Source of the DNA: Eunapius fragilis
Lineage: Eukaryota > Porifera > Demospongiae > Spongillida > Spongillidae
Reading direction: 5' to 3'
DNA length: 64,000 bases
Assembly (NCBI GenBank): GCA_963681505.1
Contig: OY811973.1
Location: forward strand, 2,563,653-2,627,652
The position numbers and the translations under genes are program-made. Positions 33,901 through 43,327 of the stretch are shown here, piece after piece (position 1 is the first letter of the stretch; each line of letters begins with the position of its first letter). The notes under the pieces are model-generated. The model was not told where the DNA came from. It saw only the letters and a program-made list of their open reading frames with translations, and did no database searches.

Positions 33901-35233
33901 GATCAAGCTGACTTTCTGGCCTCCAGCGATTATCTACATCGAACAGGAATGGGTTCTGCACATTGTGGTGTGCATTGAATGCTCCTAGAGGGAGCAGCAT
34001 GCCCAGCTTCGCAAAGTTGTCCCACGAGACTCTCTGGTGAGGGGACAGTGTGGTGAGCATCTCAACAGCATATCGTTTGCCTTGAGGGCTGAACAAGTGC
34101 ATTTTACGATCTTCCATGCACTTTCCTATGTGTCGTAATGATTGCAGCAATTTATTCTCAAACATTACAAACCAATGGTTCGGCTCTAGGTTGACTGTGA
34201 GCGTGACATGTGGCAGTTTTGGTAAAGGTGCACAGTATGGACCTTTCATTACCTCTCCCTCTGAGTCCTGCACTAGTTTTCCGAGTATTTCAGCTATGCT
34301 TGCCAATTGTTTGTGAGTCATCGCGACTGAATACCACAATTGTATCAGCATGTCGCAACTCAACTCTCCGAGGGTGCCCATGGCTAGCAGTGACAGCAGG
34401 TTGCAGAAAGTTACGTTAGGTGATGCATGGTTTAGATGCAGGGTGATCTCGCCCTCGTATCCATCTGGAACACTCAGGATCGTATGCACAAAGTCACTCA
34501 GGTCCCCACTCTCGGCCAGGCATGCACTACAAGGTGTTCGTAGGCTCGCGGCACTGGTGGGAAACCGGATCGCCTTTGAATGAAATCTTCGATCCACAAT
34601 CTGGGGCTCCACAATGGCATCCTCTGCAGTCGTATCGTACTTACTGCCCCTCAGCCAGTCCATCTCAGCATACCTCGACTTGCAGTCAATCTTATGTGCT
34701 GGCCAATGCTCCTTCTGACATCTCTTGGAGCAATATTTCACCAGGCCACACCCTTCAGAACAGTCCATTGTCCCTCGCTTCTCACACCTAGCGACACCGT
34801 TCCTGGTTAGCGACCCCATCTTTGGAGTGCAATTGGCACACATGATTTCGTCCAGTGGTTGCATCCGGAGCCCTGAGCTTGGCTGCATCTTGTCTAACTG
34901 TGACTGAAAGTGCTCATCCACGATGTGTGTGCATCCATGCTTTTTCGCTAAAATGGATAGTACCACAAAATCCTGGTTACGGGTAGCTTCCCACTTCTCA
35001 TTACACTCTCCTTCAGAACTGAATATGAAATCGCCTATCTTCTCGTTGGAAATGCTGACAAGATACTCGCGAAACACTTTCTCCTTCTCTGTTTGAGAAG
35101 CTGTTGTATTCAGAGCCTTCTTCAGCTGCTTCATTTTCTGCTCCCTGAGGGATAGGTAGCTGGCGACTTTGCTTTCGTAGGTACTTCGTACACAGTCATC
35201 GTCATCTTCGTCGTCGTAAGCACTTGTAGCCAT
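27947..35233 (-). CDS. Giant OAS-like nucleotidyltransferase with MYND, Sel1/TPR and beta-helix domains
   Basis: A single open frame of 2,428 codons. Domains, with approximate residues: MYND zinc finger 132-184 (CANC...YCSKRCQKEHWPAHKIDC); a DUF4470-like region ~225-555, typical of MYND proteins; Sel1-like repeats ~655-795; an OAS-like nucleotidyltransferase ~925-1185; an acidic linker ~1330-1362; TPR-like helices ~1430-1640; right-handed parallel beta-helix (pectin-lyase-like) ~1760-2105; and two MYND fingers, 2151-2192 and 2227-2267. The OAS-like part has CGSYGKGTAVSGCADLDMV with metal-binding D966 and D968, a third aspartate D1017 in VEIDVVLA, and the OAS C-terminal signature MDPFDPTNNLAG. 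All three catalytic aspartates are present, so activity making 2'-5' oligoadenylates or a related nucleotide is plausible. dsRNA dependence cannot be judged. MYND fingers and repeats suggest a scaffolded cytosolic complex. The ATG follows no better upstream start. A 5' UTR intron is possible. Confidence 0.85.
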   Translation of the reverse strand: MATSAYDDEDDDDCVRSTYESKVASYLSLREQKMKQLKKALNTTASQTEKEKVFREYLVSISNEKIGDFIFSSEGECNEKWEATRNQDFVVLSILAKKHGCTHIVDEHFQSQLDKMQPSSGLRMQPLDEIMCANCTPKMGSLTRNGVARCEKRGTMDCSEGCGLVKYCSKRCQKEHWPAHKIDCKSRYAEMDWLRGSKYDTTAEDAIVEPQIVDRRFHSKAIRFPTSAASLRTPCSACLAESGDLSDFVHTILSVPDGYEGEITLHLNHASPNVTFCNLLSLLAMGTLGELSCDMLIQLWYSVAMTHKQLASIAEILGKLVQDSEGEVMKGPYCAPLPKLPHVTLTVNLEPNHWFVMFENKLLQSLRHIGKCMEDRKMHLFSPQGKRYAVEMLTTLSPHQRVSWDNFAKLGMLLPLGAFNAHHNVQNPFLFDVDNRWRPESQLDPLQCWPSDEIIAAGKKCQVPSNDIFGALFFLVRQKLSECIRKLGKHRFHIVVTCSEPSALVHRLQQSKIAMHHISGVDATQLQYAHSDDPELLVLSVSALKEIIHGAGLSSEGCLEKSDLVARAALILGCAAPSDGRYSAAAHATLPPTQQQPNEASKRRNFIEARASLDPPDILAICYLAQHGDITWMEKGVEKSIPDCLALYGWYQLCWFTPENALSALSHLQQAKDMKNSKGLLFWGLVMDSAFRDTADASSVAWTCYHESASLENHFGMFNVAHVLADRGDHKQAVGWWKKARQHGPSLFELYRCYHHGHGCTQDDLEARKYLQQAADQGYGPACATLSEWYGSGWENVLRKNPENQAHWSKQATISSEKHPLHICTHPLRCLLETNATPAWWKSLRTVVEELMEPSGGGTKCEGAVSAEVDNTFDTLKFAFEGVEKFMMEMNLTPPNGSGMGDFSSTPQNHSFLQRAESLALTSAELLQLQGIVQEITDVLTRSRVIASVEVCGSYGKGTAVSGCADLDMVAITAKCFESDMYLSLQRHVATLLEDLKVDIKPKPLAVSFKYKDVEIDVVLASPNIEPLSQCYLTPRPRFFRRPSLSVKECAYFRTQPALFGAVVRLLKKWRASAEHWPRHCRPRSYLLELVTLAAVQKVNASQFTEDNVCNAFVTSLELLLQVISGNLKLYWVENYPEYSIVFENHDGPIVMDPFDPTNNLAGLLQIQDWRPLSQMAEQTLIAIRDHNLVQRVIHITPTAEQSVSAISPKYRFSCLVLRAEQLIRAGNLEEALGALSDASLVDNSNIKLQCMWHECITQLFAEECGAKQSSLTEAELLLRLKDAVVDSERVSRFGKEGKRAFVRPAKAPDFVSKDMNACEEMDIPFSTYMRSRDEADSDSSEEEDIPRMAKLFPEPSEDELYTPQITSVVWKSEFKDGQYLAWLVLRQLTDKMPSKEQRDMYTRASLQYVLSYDALSVGKDVIGLDRMTASILATAEILLQPKLHALALAAAKRVLREDSSEMQVLPHCGLSLQVAASIVHVQMHVLDRAWDKAREALKPLLKRNDLWNRADVCYHIGSSLMWTGDYDAAVLWHKRGIAADPTFRINLYALGYAMIHSKSTVEGNSEQSLLIMKAAEKHLWQYIKQGVPEDKKRCDAMYVLVNVAMLSLNFQEAHHRLEMAIEADIVRTQIYNEPGSNGAKQCLLMIATQMEQLGKVTGAMQKDDPEILFFDTLRTKLGGNPLLITVDVATKLKNVSTVVLHTMRDYESQRMVTSFWSGDKSKSEFAANILKNLTQSKDSDDSVGREDDVNEEQGQKQKGMRHIVVDCEGSGEFLSLGEALRSGCIATGTVIAMKGGTYKETIGLCIEQEHLTIRAESGKEKVVIKSYAGIQVEANHVTLSGLTVDLLSPKGHDGVKELCGHAIYVRAGTAVVIENCTAISAIGAAICVGNSAHSIEIEVTMLLCNARSSVGNAIICMGSRTQVQLQQCTATHSKNGLEVRMGATAHVRSSHFSCNENSGVVVWQHASAETVVGPSNIIQDNQGSGALLSARGILFHHNKVTGNKLFGVTVEADPAPGFKDVKVKVEGCELFQNGWGGVQFCMGTCGVISGCHIKKNNQCGIMVGMGVEKLTIVGNRIHGNYSLQETGIVMRGRAKVADDNKLINNRMTPEKAEEFIKSTEQYQRTHAGKRQCDIITYKQMAPHLFGRLKCAKCGAKGGPRKRMVRCVKCNKVVYCSTQCLKADANRHHESCVTVPFYETLDGKEITFDTEHLQCMQAERENAGMVCAKCNAIANKEPFKKCAKCRCAAYCSKECQKEHWPVHKTVCKSAPKELCSQKTTAVVSLSSSVVTVKATTQDPKCTSMEGTRINTYMDPDGRMVVRPVGMFQLSSDAVLMVIKIQGSEDALIKKNTFLQFYNENRSVSGWIQAAMNTTGEFKDAYTLICDTIMQFGDAGRWGGKKGYFNAVVQRNMEVKVNCGNLVAENIEW

Positions 35234-38178
35234 ATGGCGATGTCGTGAACTGCTAATTGAAAGAGTTTGACTTGGTAACTACCCACGGCTGTTACAACTC
35301 CATTGAAACGTGGACATTAGGCCCACACCCACTATGAATGTTAATTACCTAGCAACAAGACTAATTAACTCCCTAGCAACAAATGTAGTCCAGAAAGCAG
35401 GGTTTTTAAAGAATACCTTTCATATTATCTAGCATTTGATGGCACAGTTATGTACAGCGAAACATTTGAAACACAATGGTATCAATTTCATAGCCTGTCT
35501 ATGTATTCTAATAATAGCCCAACGGTTCAAAAAATAACGGTGCGGCGTGGGTACCCACGAGTTGCACGGGTTTGTGACAAATCCCGCCTTATTTGTTCTC
35601 ACTAAAATGTTGTCATGGGAGGTGAAGAGGTTGTTTCAGTTGTTTTTGTTGTGGTTAGGCTCCCACGCACGCTCGTGAGTAAGTATTTTGACCGCTGAAT
35701 ATGTCAAACTGCGCCGCCATTTGGATTTAATATCCATGTTTCAATTAATCTTTTTCATTGGCCTTGTCACGGGCCGCGGTACTGCAGTTGATCCATATGG
35801 AGTGGGGCATTGAGGTAGTCCTCATTCAGTATGCTTTTCAGTTTTAGTTTAAATTTTGCATGACTGAATTGATTCAGCTCCCTGCTCTCCCATTAAAGCC
35901 ACAGCATGCTTGGTGTGTTGAAATCCATGCACTTCACCATGTGATCCTCCAGAAGATGCATTTTTACAGTTCTTTTCATACCCCCAAATGTGCTCTCCTA
36001 CCGCAGCTTGCTTCGCTGAACCACCTGTAAGGAAGTTAAGTGAACGTTATATATGCACATATTCCTTTAATTTGCAGCTGCATGGATGTGGCTAACCTGT
36101 TACCTATATACCAAGGGATTCCAAGCATGGGACTCGGAATGTTAATAGTGATCTCTGCAGCATGGAGTACCTTTTCTTTGCTCACTCAGTTCATTCTAAA
36201 CAAGATATCAGCATCCTCCGCACCAGCACTCAGCATGGATCGTGTCATCTAAAGCTTATGAACACAGCGCTTGTGTGTGTGAACACTGAGCTCAGAGAGT
36301 GGTGCTCGTGGTGTGGATACGCGAACCATCTTCAAAGGTTGTATATGACATATCAGGGTTCAAATTTAATATTACATTCACACTTACTGTACCTCCTGTT
36401 GGAATCTGCATGCAGTTCTTCTTATTAGCATTTAGTATCTGGTGCATGCAGGACTTCACTAACAAGTTGCATTTCCTGTCAGTAGTGCCACAACAATGTG
36501 AGGCGTAGCTGATTGCTTTCATGCTGCTCTTGCACATGCCACCATAACATCACACACATGATGTTGAATCAAGCTAGAAGCGGAATACAGTGACATCCTT
36601 GCACTCCAAGGGTGCAGTGGAGTAACAGCAGGGACAGCGTGTGGTAGATGGCTGTATAGGTGGATCCATTCCACCACTAGTCAAGTGGCACATGCATACT
36701 AGCCTGTCACATGGTGAACACACCCAGACAGATAGAGCATTCCAACTCATTAAAGAGTGTGTCCGGGTGGCTTTAGGTGTTGGCTGTATGGGGCGGGTGG
36801 GGGGGGGGGGGGGGGGGGGGCAATCGTTATTATTGGTGACAATGGCTCCACAATTTCAGCATGAGGACTGTTTCCAGAATACATGTACGGCCTGTATTTG
36901 GGCCATCTATCTTATAGGCAGGCATACAACCTTGGAGTGCATGTGGTAAAAAGATGTATGACAATTGCTAGATCTATCCATACCTTGCACCCATCTGAAC
37001 CAATCATACGGCTTCAGTAAGCACTTGTATGGGCGCTTCTCCTCTTGTGCTGCAATCTTCCTCCTTAACACCAATTGGCACTTGCTGCAGAACATTGGTG
37101 AGTGGATCTCAGGGCACGTCAAAGTGGAAGCAATTCCTCAGTGAAGCTTGTGCACTTGTATGCACGCGTGTGGCTTTCTAGCTTAGCAGACAATACCGCC
37201 TGCGTCTTCACCCATTGTTTAGCTTGCACCCACAGACCCGGCATAGGTCTTCCAATTTACAGCCACTACACGCGGTATTCATTAGAAACAGTTTGTGGTT
37301 TGTTTCGTTGTACGGCCTATATAGGGCGCGTGGGAGCCTGTACAGCCCTGTAGTATTCATAACATGACTAATCACTCTTTGAAATTCACTTCTTACCTTT
37401 TAACGTGGAGTTTATAAGGCGGGATTTGGAGAAAAGTAGCAACCAAATCGTCGAATTTTAGACAGGTAAATAAGTATCGCGATGCGCAACTGTTAGTGTA
37501 TATTAAGCCGATGTGCTTTTCTTTGCGCATACGCAGTATGGGACTAGTAAGTGGTTGCTTTATAGCTAGCATCAATAGGATTTTGCACTACTGTAACGGG
37601 TTTTGCATAAACTGCCTCCTTTAGATGTTAGTTTTGCCATATTTGTCAATACCGTAATTCGGTTTATTCAATCTAATTACAAAACCTATTGTCACGGACG
37701 AAACAGCCGTGTACCAAGCGACTTTAATCCTTGATAAAGGAGTTTGTAAGTACTACTGTCACCGTGTCACGGCGGGGCTACATCACAACAAAGGTTATTC
37801 CAAAAAAAGACATCGCCAAATTTAACGACCAATCAATGCAAGGATGCATAAACATTAGTCTCCTGTCCAGACTAAAAATGCAGAGGGTGGGCGTTTCGAA
37901 GGGCGATTTTCGAACCGTTTTTCTGTCGTGCGAAGTTCACATTTGCCACCGTGCGCCACCATTCTTTGCCTGAATTAGGATGATAGAGCCCATTATATCA
38001 GTTCAGAAGTTATCACAACTAGAACCATAGATAGGGTAGATTAAGGTAATTCCGCCAGGGGGAGTGTTTGCCACCCTTTACTTCAAACGCGGCGGTAGGG
38101 CTTATTTAACGTTTGCACATTACAGCATAAAGTGGAAAAAGTAGTACAAGGAGTGTGTGTTTACGGCCCACAATTGAA
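35234..38178. other. Upstream region of the OAS-like gene; no other gene recognised
   Basis: The first ~500 bp presumably hold the promoter of the minus-strand gene. No TATA box is evident. A GCCGCCATTTGG word (about 35712), close to a YY1 site, lies some 480 bp upstream. Beyond this the sequence has no recognisable coding family. A run of 22 G occupies 36799-36820. A ~75-bp piece at 37955-38035 recurs at 41500-41577. Confidence 0.4.
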
Positions 38179-38460
38179 GTTCTATTCAATGATGCCGCGG
38201 CCAGCACTGGCCGTCCGGGACCGTATTGATTTGACGGCTCAGATGGCCCAGCCGTGACCGGGACCGTCACTAAACAGGAGTACGTGAGCTAACCGTATGA
38301 AATTCGCTGGCCGTCAAAATTTTGGACTGTTGACCGTGGCCGTCAGGAACTTTCACGGACGGCCAGTTTTACTCACGTGATACCACTGATGGTATAAATT
38401 AATTACTCAGTGCATGTATTTTTGGTTCTGGTGTCATTAACTTGATTAAGCAGCCCCCCG

Positions 38461-38498
<38 letters not shown>

Positions 38499-38999
38499 AG
38501 TCGTCCGACGTGACAGTATCTTTAGCTTTCTCAGTTCGCTATTTTACTCATGAGTCATGACTGAACCTTTATTTTTTCTGAGTTCTCATGTTATCTAGCC
38601 GGCTGCATGGTCTGCACTCAACAGAGCGTTGGACCAAAGTTGTCACGTGCATTACCATAAATACATGTATGTCTCCTAACTGGCTTCTATAATATTATAT
38701 AGACTGAATGCAAGAGATCACTTTTTTTGGTAGCTTTTGATTGCCTCGAGACTGTTGCCACAGCATGACTAAGCCTGTAAAGCGAATGACGTATTATAAA
38801 TGCCTCAGTAAAGGCTGTAAAGCCGTGACCGTCCGTGACCGCATTGAAGATAGACGGCTGCCGGCCAGGCTGCGTACGTGACCGTATTGCTAAGTGGCGG
38901 TCAGCCTTTGACCGCGATCGTGATCGTCGGGACAAAATCCGGCCAGCCGTCAACGTGACCGTATCGTATATTGCTGGCCGCGGCATCACTGGTTCTATT
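38179..38999. mobile_element. Non-autonomous hAT element, 805 bp, perfect 8-bp TSD
   Basis: The element at 38187-38991 starts CAATGATGCCGCGGCCAGCA and ends TGCTGGCCGCGGCATCACTG. The two ends are inverted with one difference. GTTCTATT flanks both sides exactly. An 8-bp duplication and CA..TG termini indicate hAT. It encodes no transposase. Many GACCGT/ACGGTC and GGCCGTC words fill the subterminal parts, and a run of 38 C (38461-38498) lies inside. Confidence 0.9.
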
Positions 39000-39225
39000 T
39001 ACTATTTCGGTTCTTGCAAAATAATTACGTGAACATAGCTACCTCATTTATCGGCGAAAATGGTGCAGTAAATACCGCGCAATCACTAGCGGGTTCGATT
39101 GGTGCAAGTCAGTGTCTGCTACGTACGTAATACAGATCCACTTACAATCTAGCCATTAGAGAAGAGCAGTGATAGGTGTACAATGTACTTCGTTTCATTT
39201 TTGATGAACCTTACTGGGTCGAGAT

Positions 39226-40025
39226 TTGGGGGGGGTGGCGAACACTCCAATCATAATTTCGGTCCATAAGTAGTAGTCGCCAGGGGTGGCGAATACTCAT
39301 ATCTCGTCAAAAAACGTTACAATGCTTACCATTAGGCTTCTAAACGTTTCCTTTTCATTATGTGCAAGCTGTTATAGGGTTTATACAGAGATAATATATA
39401 GATTATCTCTGGTTTATATGTCTGGAAGGAGTGTTCGCCATGGGGGGGCGGAGCCATCCTTTTATCACACCTAATAGGCTAATGGTATATATGTTCTGAC
39501 AGTTAATGCTTCAAATGGTTCCTTTTTGTTTCTGGCCTTCTGGTTAAACTCTGTTCACATGCTTGAGCCAGTTTGAGCCCTTAGATCTGTTGGCTTTCAA
39601 CTAACTACAAGGCACGGATGTACAAATGGAAGCCATTCTATCCAAAATACCAGCTTTGCAAAGAAACAATTCTCAGGGCGTTTAAAGGGCTACAGTGAAC
39701 AAGCTTACTTGTTTTAGCAACATCCTATGAAAAAGCCACCTTTGTTACACTTCGCAACAACGAAATACAGGGGGGTGACGAACACTCAAAATAGATGTGG
39801 CGAGGGGTGGCGACTATACCTGAAATACGCTTAATTGGATAAAACCATTGTTTTATTTTGTTTAGAAAACGTTTTTGGAGGAAGGAAGCGATTATAGTAT
39901 AGAATATGGACTGAAGATCTCTTGGAACCAAGTATGTTTGAAATACTACCGCCCATTTTTTTTTTAGATGTAAGAATACCGATATCGGTACTCGCGGTGG
40001 CGAACACTATTTAATTGACCCTATA
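39226..40025. other. Region with repeated GTGGCGAACACT words
   Basis: The word g(g)tggcgaacact or close variants occurs near 39234, 39286, 39774, 39807 and 40007, and inverted (agtgttcgccatgg) near 39431. No gene was recognised. The arrangement resembles transposase-binding subterminal repeats, but no terminal inverted repeat or target duplication was found. Confidence 0.5.
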
Positions 40026-40029
40026 CCAT

Positions 40030-40770
40030 ATAGCTAACGTGCATTGTTATGAGCAAAAGAACTTGCTGGATACCTCATATAAGGGAGCCATGGCTGCATG
40101 GGGAGGAGATCACATTGTTGAATTGTGCATGAGAGGAAATCTCAATAACCAATGAAATGGACCCATGCATAATCACAGGGCGGATTGAAGGAAGCCACAG
40201 ACATTAGATAGCATTCAAAGAGGATATTGCATGTCTCATGGTAGTCAATCACAAAAATTTGGGGGGCTAATTAATTTCATGATTTTGATAAAACGATGCA
40301 TCGCGGATTGATCACACTTTCTCGTTCTAAATTTATGGGCCGCTTGCAATACCGGAATGTGTTCAATTTGTGACTATAACATCAACGTGTATCCTTTTAT
40401 AAATAATATGCTGGACCAAAATTTTGAGGCCCCCCCCCACCTTACTATGGCCTTGCTCAGTGTCTTAGAACACAACTGTGTGCACTTGCAAATGTATACA
40501 ATTAGAGTGATTGAGTAGCACACAGAAGTGAGTGCTGTAAGAGGATTGAGAGGATTTTACCACTACAAGTTTAACCTTCCGCATTGTGGGTGTGTCCTGG
40601 GTGGGGTCCCCAGTGAGGCTAAGCATTTGGGGGTGTGGTGTGAAGGCACCTCCCCTAGAACATCCCCAGCCTAGATTTTTGCACCACCATGGTCATGGGT
40701 AACAGAGTGAAAGAAAGAAAATCACAGCTGTCAACTATGACACGTGCCTGCTGCATGAATGTGCTGTCAT
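40030..40770 (+). repeat. Diverged duplication, copy A
   Basis: Matches 41570-42090 over most of its length (for example aatgaaatggaccc, gattgagtagcacac, tgggtgtgtcctgggtgggg). Copy A has an extra ~250-bp segment (about 40220-40465). No gene recognised. Confidence 0.85.
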
Positions 40771-40991
40771 ATCCTTGGTAAGCACATGTACATGTGGGCA
40801 TTTCCCCATCCATCCAACTCATTGGTTTATACCTTAAACTGTGTACGTCTGTGCAACATAAAAACTAAGTAGACATATTCATTCTGTCAGACACAATGCG
40901 GTACACTTTAGTACCCTCCTGTCCCTCCCTGAATATCCACTACCTCTCCCTCCCTGTCACTCCCTTACTTCCTTTCTTAATCCCCATTCCT

Positions 40992-41002
40992 CCCTCCTCC
41001 TC

Positions 41003-41037
<35 letters not shown>

Positions 41038-41042
41038 CCCCC
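40992..41042 (+). repeat. (CTC)n and poly(C) tract
   Basis: Pure cct/ctc triplets followed by a C run. Confidence 0.95.
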
Positions 41043-41449
41043 TCTTCAATGACACCTTCCTCATCCAAACTTTACACACATTGGATTTTCCACGCTTGCA
41101 GAAATGGCAATCCCAGCACAGTATGATCAGCTCACCAGCTGCATGGTCACCAACATGCAGCTGGTACGTCTCTGCCACTAAAGATGCAACCAAAGTGTTA
41201 ACGACGTGTCAGAGACAAGTGTTGTGGCAATTGGAAACAATTCATTTAAGTGGTGCTGCACTGATCATCATCAGCAAAGTGCTGTGGCAGCTGAAATGCC
41301 AACATTCTGAATCATCCAGAGTGGCTCTGTGTCAATTTTGTCTACCGTCACTCATTCCCAAACATCTAGAAGCGTTTGTCAGTCCAATGAAATAACCAGT
41401 GACCTTTGAGGTGCTTACACATCAAGGTTCTATCAGGCAGGAAATGTTC

Positions 41450-42100
41450 CCCTCCCTCTGGGTCCAAATGCTTCAGAAAAATATACTCATATATTTGCAC
41501 CACCATTCTTTGCTGAATTAGGAAGATAGAGCCCTTTATATCAGTTCAGAAGTTATCAAGACTAGAACCATAGATATACCATTGCTAACGTGGGAGCTCT
41601 GATTGATGCATACCTTATGAACAATGGAACGGAGCCATGGCTGGGGAGGAGTCACATTGTTGAATTGTGAGTGCATGGGAAATCTCATAAACGACCAATG
41701 AAATGGACCCCATGCATACTCACAGGGTGGATTGAAGGAAGCCACAGACATTGTGAACAGTATAGGGACAGATAGAGGATATTGCATGTCTTAGAACACA
41801 ACTGTGTGCACTTGCAAATGTATGCTATTAGAGTGATTGAGTAGCACACAAAAGTGAGTGCTCTAAGAGGATTGAGATGAATTTACCACTACACAAGTTT
41901 AACTTTCTGCATTGTGGGTGTGTCCTGGGTGGGGTCCCCAGTGAGGCTAAGCATTTGGGGGTGTGGTGTGAAGGCACCTCCCCTAGAATACCCCCAGCCT
42001 AGACTGTAGCATCCCCATGGTCATCAGTAACGGAATGAAAGAAAGAAAATCACGGCTGTCAACTATGACACATGCCTTCCCTCTGGGTCCAAATGCTTCA
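41450..42100 (+). repeat. Diverged duplication, copy B, with short flanking direct repeat
   Basis: Homologous to 40030-40770. The phrase ccctctgggtccaaatgctt is found at both the start and end of this block. A second short repeat shared with 37955-38035 (tgaattagg.agatagagccc) lies at 41500-41577. Confidence 0.8.
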
Positions 42101-42261
42101 GAAGAATGCGTTGGACCAAAAATCATTAGTCAGACTGGACCTATTCTTTCATCCTGGACTTAATTTAAAGGAGGATATGACATCCCATATGAACACGCAA
42201 GGGTGCACCAATTCCCTCTCTCCTTGTGCACACTCAACGAATCACCACCATCATCACCATC

Positions 42262-42580
42262 ATCGAGAGTTACGGGATTTGACCCCGATTATGAAGTCAT
42301 TAAAAAACGCGACCCGCTTCTAACAAGACTCCCGACGAGCGGATGGCTTACCTTGTTATCGTCGTCGTACAAGAAGGCAACAACAAGCAGTTTCGTGTTG
42401 GTTTGATGTCACAAAACCGCGTCGTTGTAGAGAAAAAAACAATTTTCGAAACTCGTACCCAGTCCCACGTTCTTCTTCTTCTTGTTTTTGTTCTTCACCA
42501 CGCATAACTCGGGATAGGAACACTTTTAAGAAATGAAAATCATGCCAATGGCTTCAGAATTCGTTGGCATTCTCGTTTCT
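42262..42580 (-). repeat. Dispersed repeat, diverged copy 3
   Basis: Aligns in the same direction with 42768-43142 (gggatttgaccccgattatgaa versus the second copy's ggatttgaccacgactatgaa). It is clearly older, with many substitutions. Confidence 0.75.
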
Positions 42581-42767
42581 GTGGTCAAAACGTCTCGAGG
42601 CTACATGACATTTATCGGTGGTTGTGTTAGCAAATCACGTATAGTTAAGCTTACTGCACTGACACGACTCGGATAGGTCCTACTTCGCTCTTTATACGAA
42701 GTACTAACAGTATACATCAAATGTGTACGGTCTGGGCACTACACGTAGTGGTAATTAACAGTGGCGG

Positions 42768-43142
42768 TTATCGGAAGTTTCGTTAGAAACTTCCATATAG
42801 GATTTGACCACGACTATGAATGTCATTAAAAAAACGCGACCCGTCTGTAACAACACTCCCGACGATCGGATCGTGTAGCTTGTTTTAGCAATCGATCTAG
42901 AAGTCAAAAATGAGTAGTTTCGTTTTTGTTTCATGTCGCTGAACCGCGTGGTTGTTGAGAACAAGAGTGTACTGCCCGTCCTCGTACCCAGTCTCGGAAC
43001 AAGGGGCGGGTCGTCTTCTCCTTATTCTTCTTCTTCTTCTTCTCCTTCTTGGCAACGCATAACTCAGGACAGGAACATTTCTAAGCGATGAAAATTTCAC
43101 CAATAGCTTCAGAATCGGCTGGAGGACTCGCTTTTATATAAT
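42768..43142 (-). repeat. Dispersed repeat, copy 2
   Basis: The reverse complement of 5105-5475 at high identity. With the adjacent foldback arm it reproduces, in inverted order, the layout at 4605-5475, minus the palindromic MITE. Confidence 0.9.
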
Positions 43143-43174
43143 AAATGAAAAAAAAAAATTAAGAAAACAAGTAA

Positions 43175-43327
43175 ATAAAAACATTCTCTACGAGAAAGTT
43201 GGTGGGATATAGGATTTGATTATGACATTGGTGGTGTAAAAAGCAAGGAAACAAGGTCTTATCAGAAGGGAAAATGTCATAGTCCTATATTTAGCACACA
43301 AACAACACATGCCCTAGAAATGTTCTA
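43175..43327. mobile_element. Half foldback element next to the satellite
   Basis: One complete arm (as 4605-4728) and the loop in the reverse orientation, then only about eight bases of the second arm (tctaaata, with one difference). The 44-bp satellite begins there. The rest of the second arm is missing from the far end of the satellite. Confidence 0.85.

Noticed and set aside
28357-34910. Many frames of 60-140 codons opposite or within the large minus-strand gene
   Set aside because: They are shadows of a strongly biased coding sequence and have no motif of their own.
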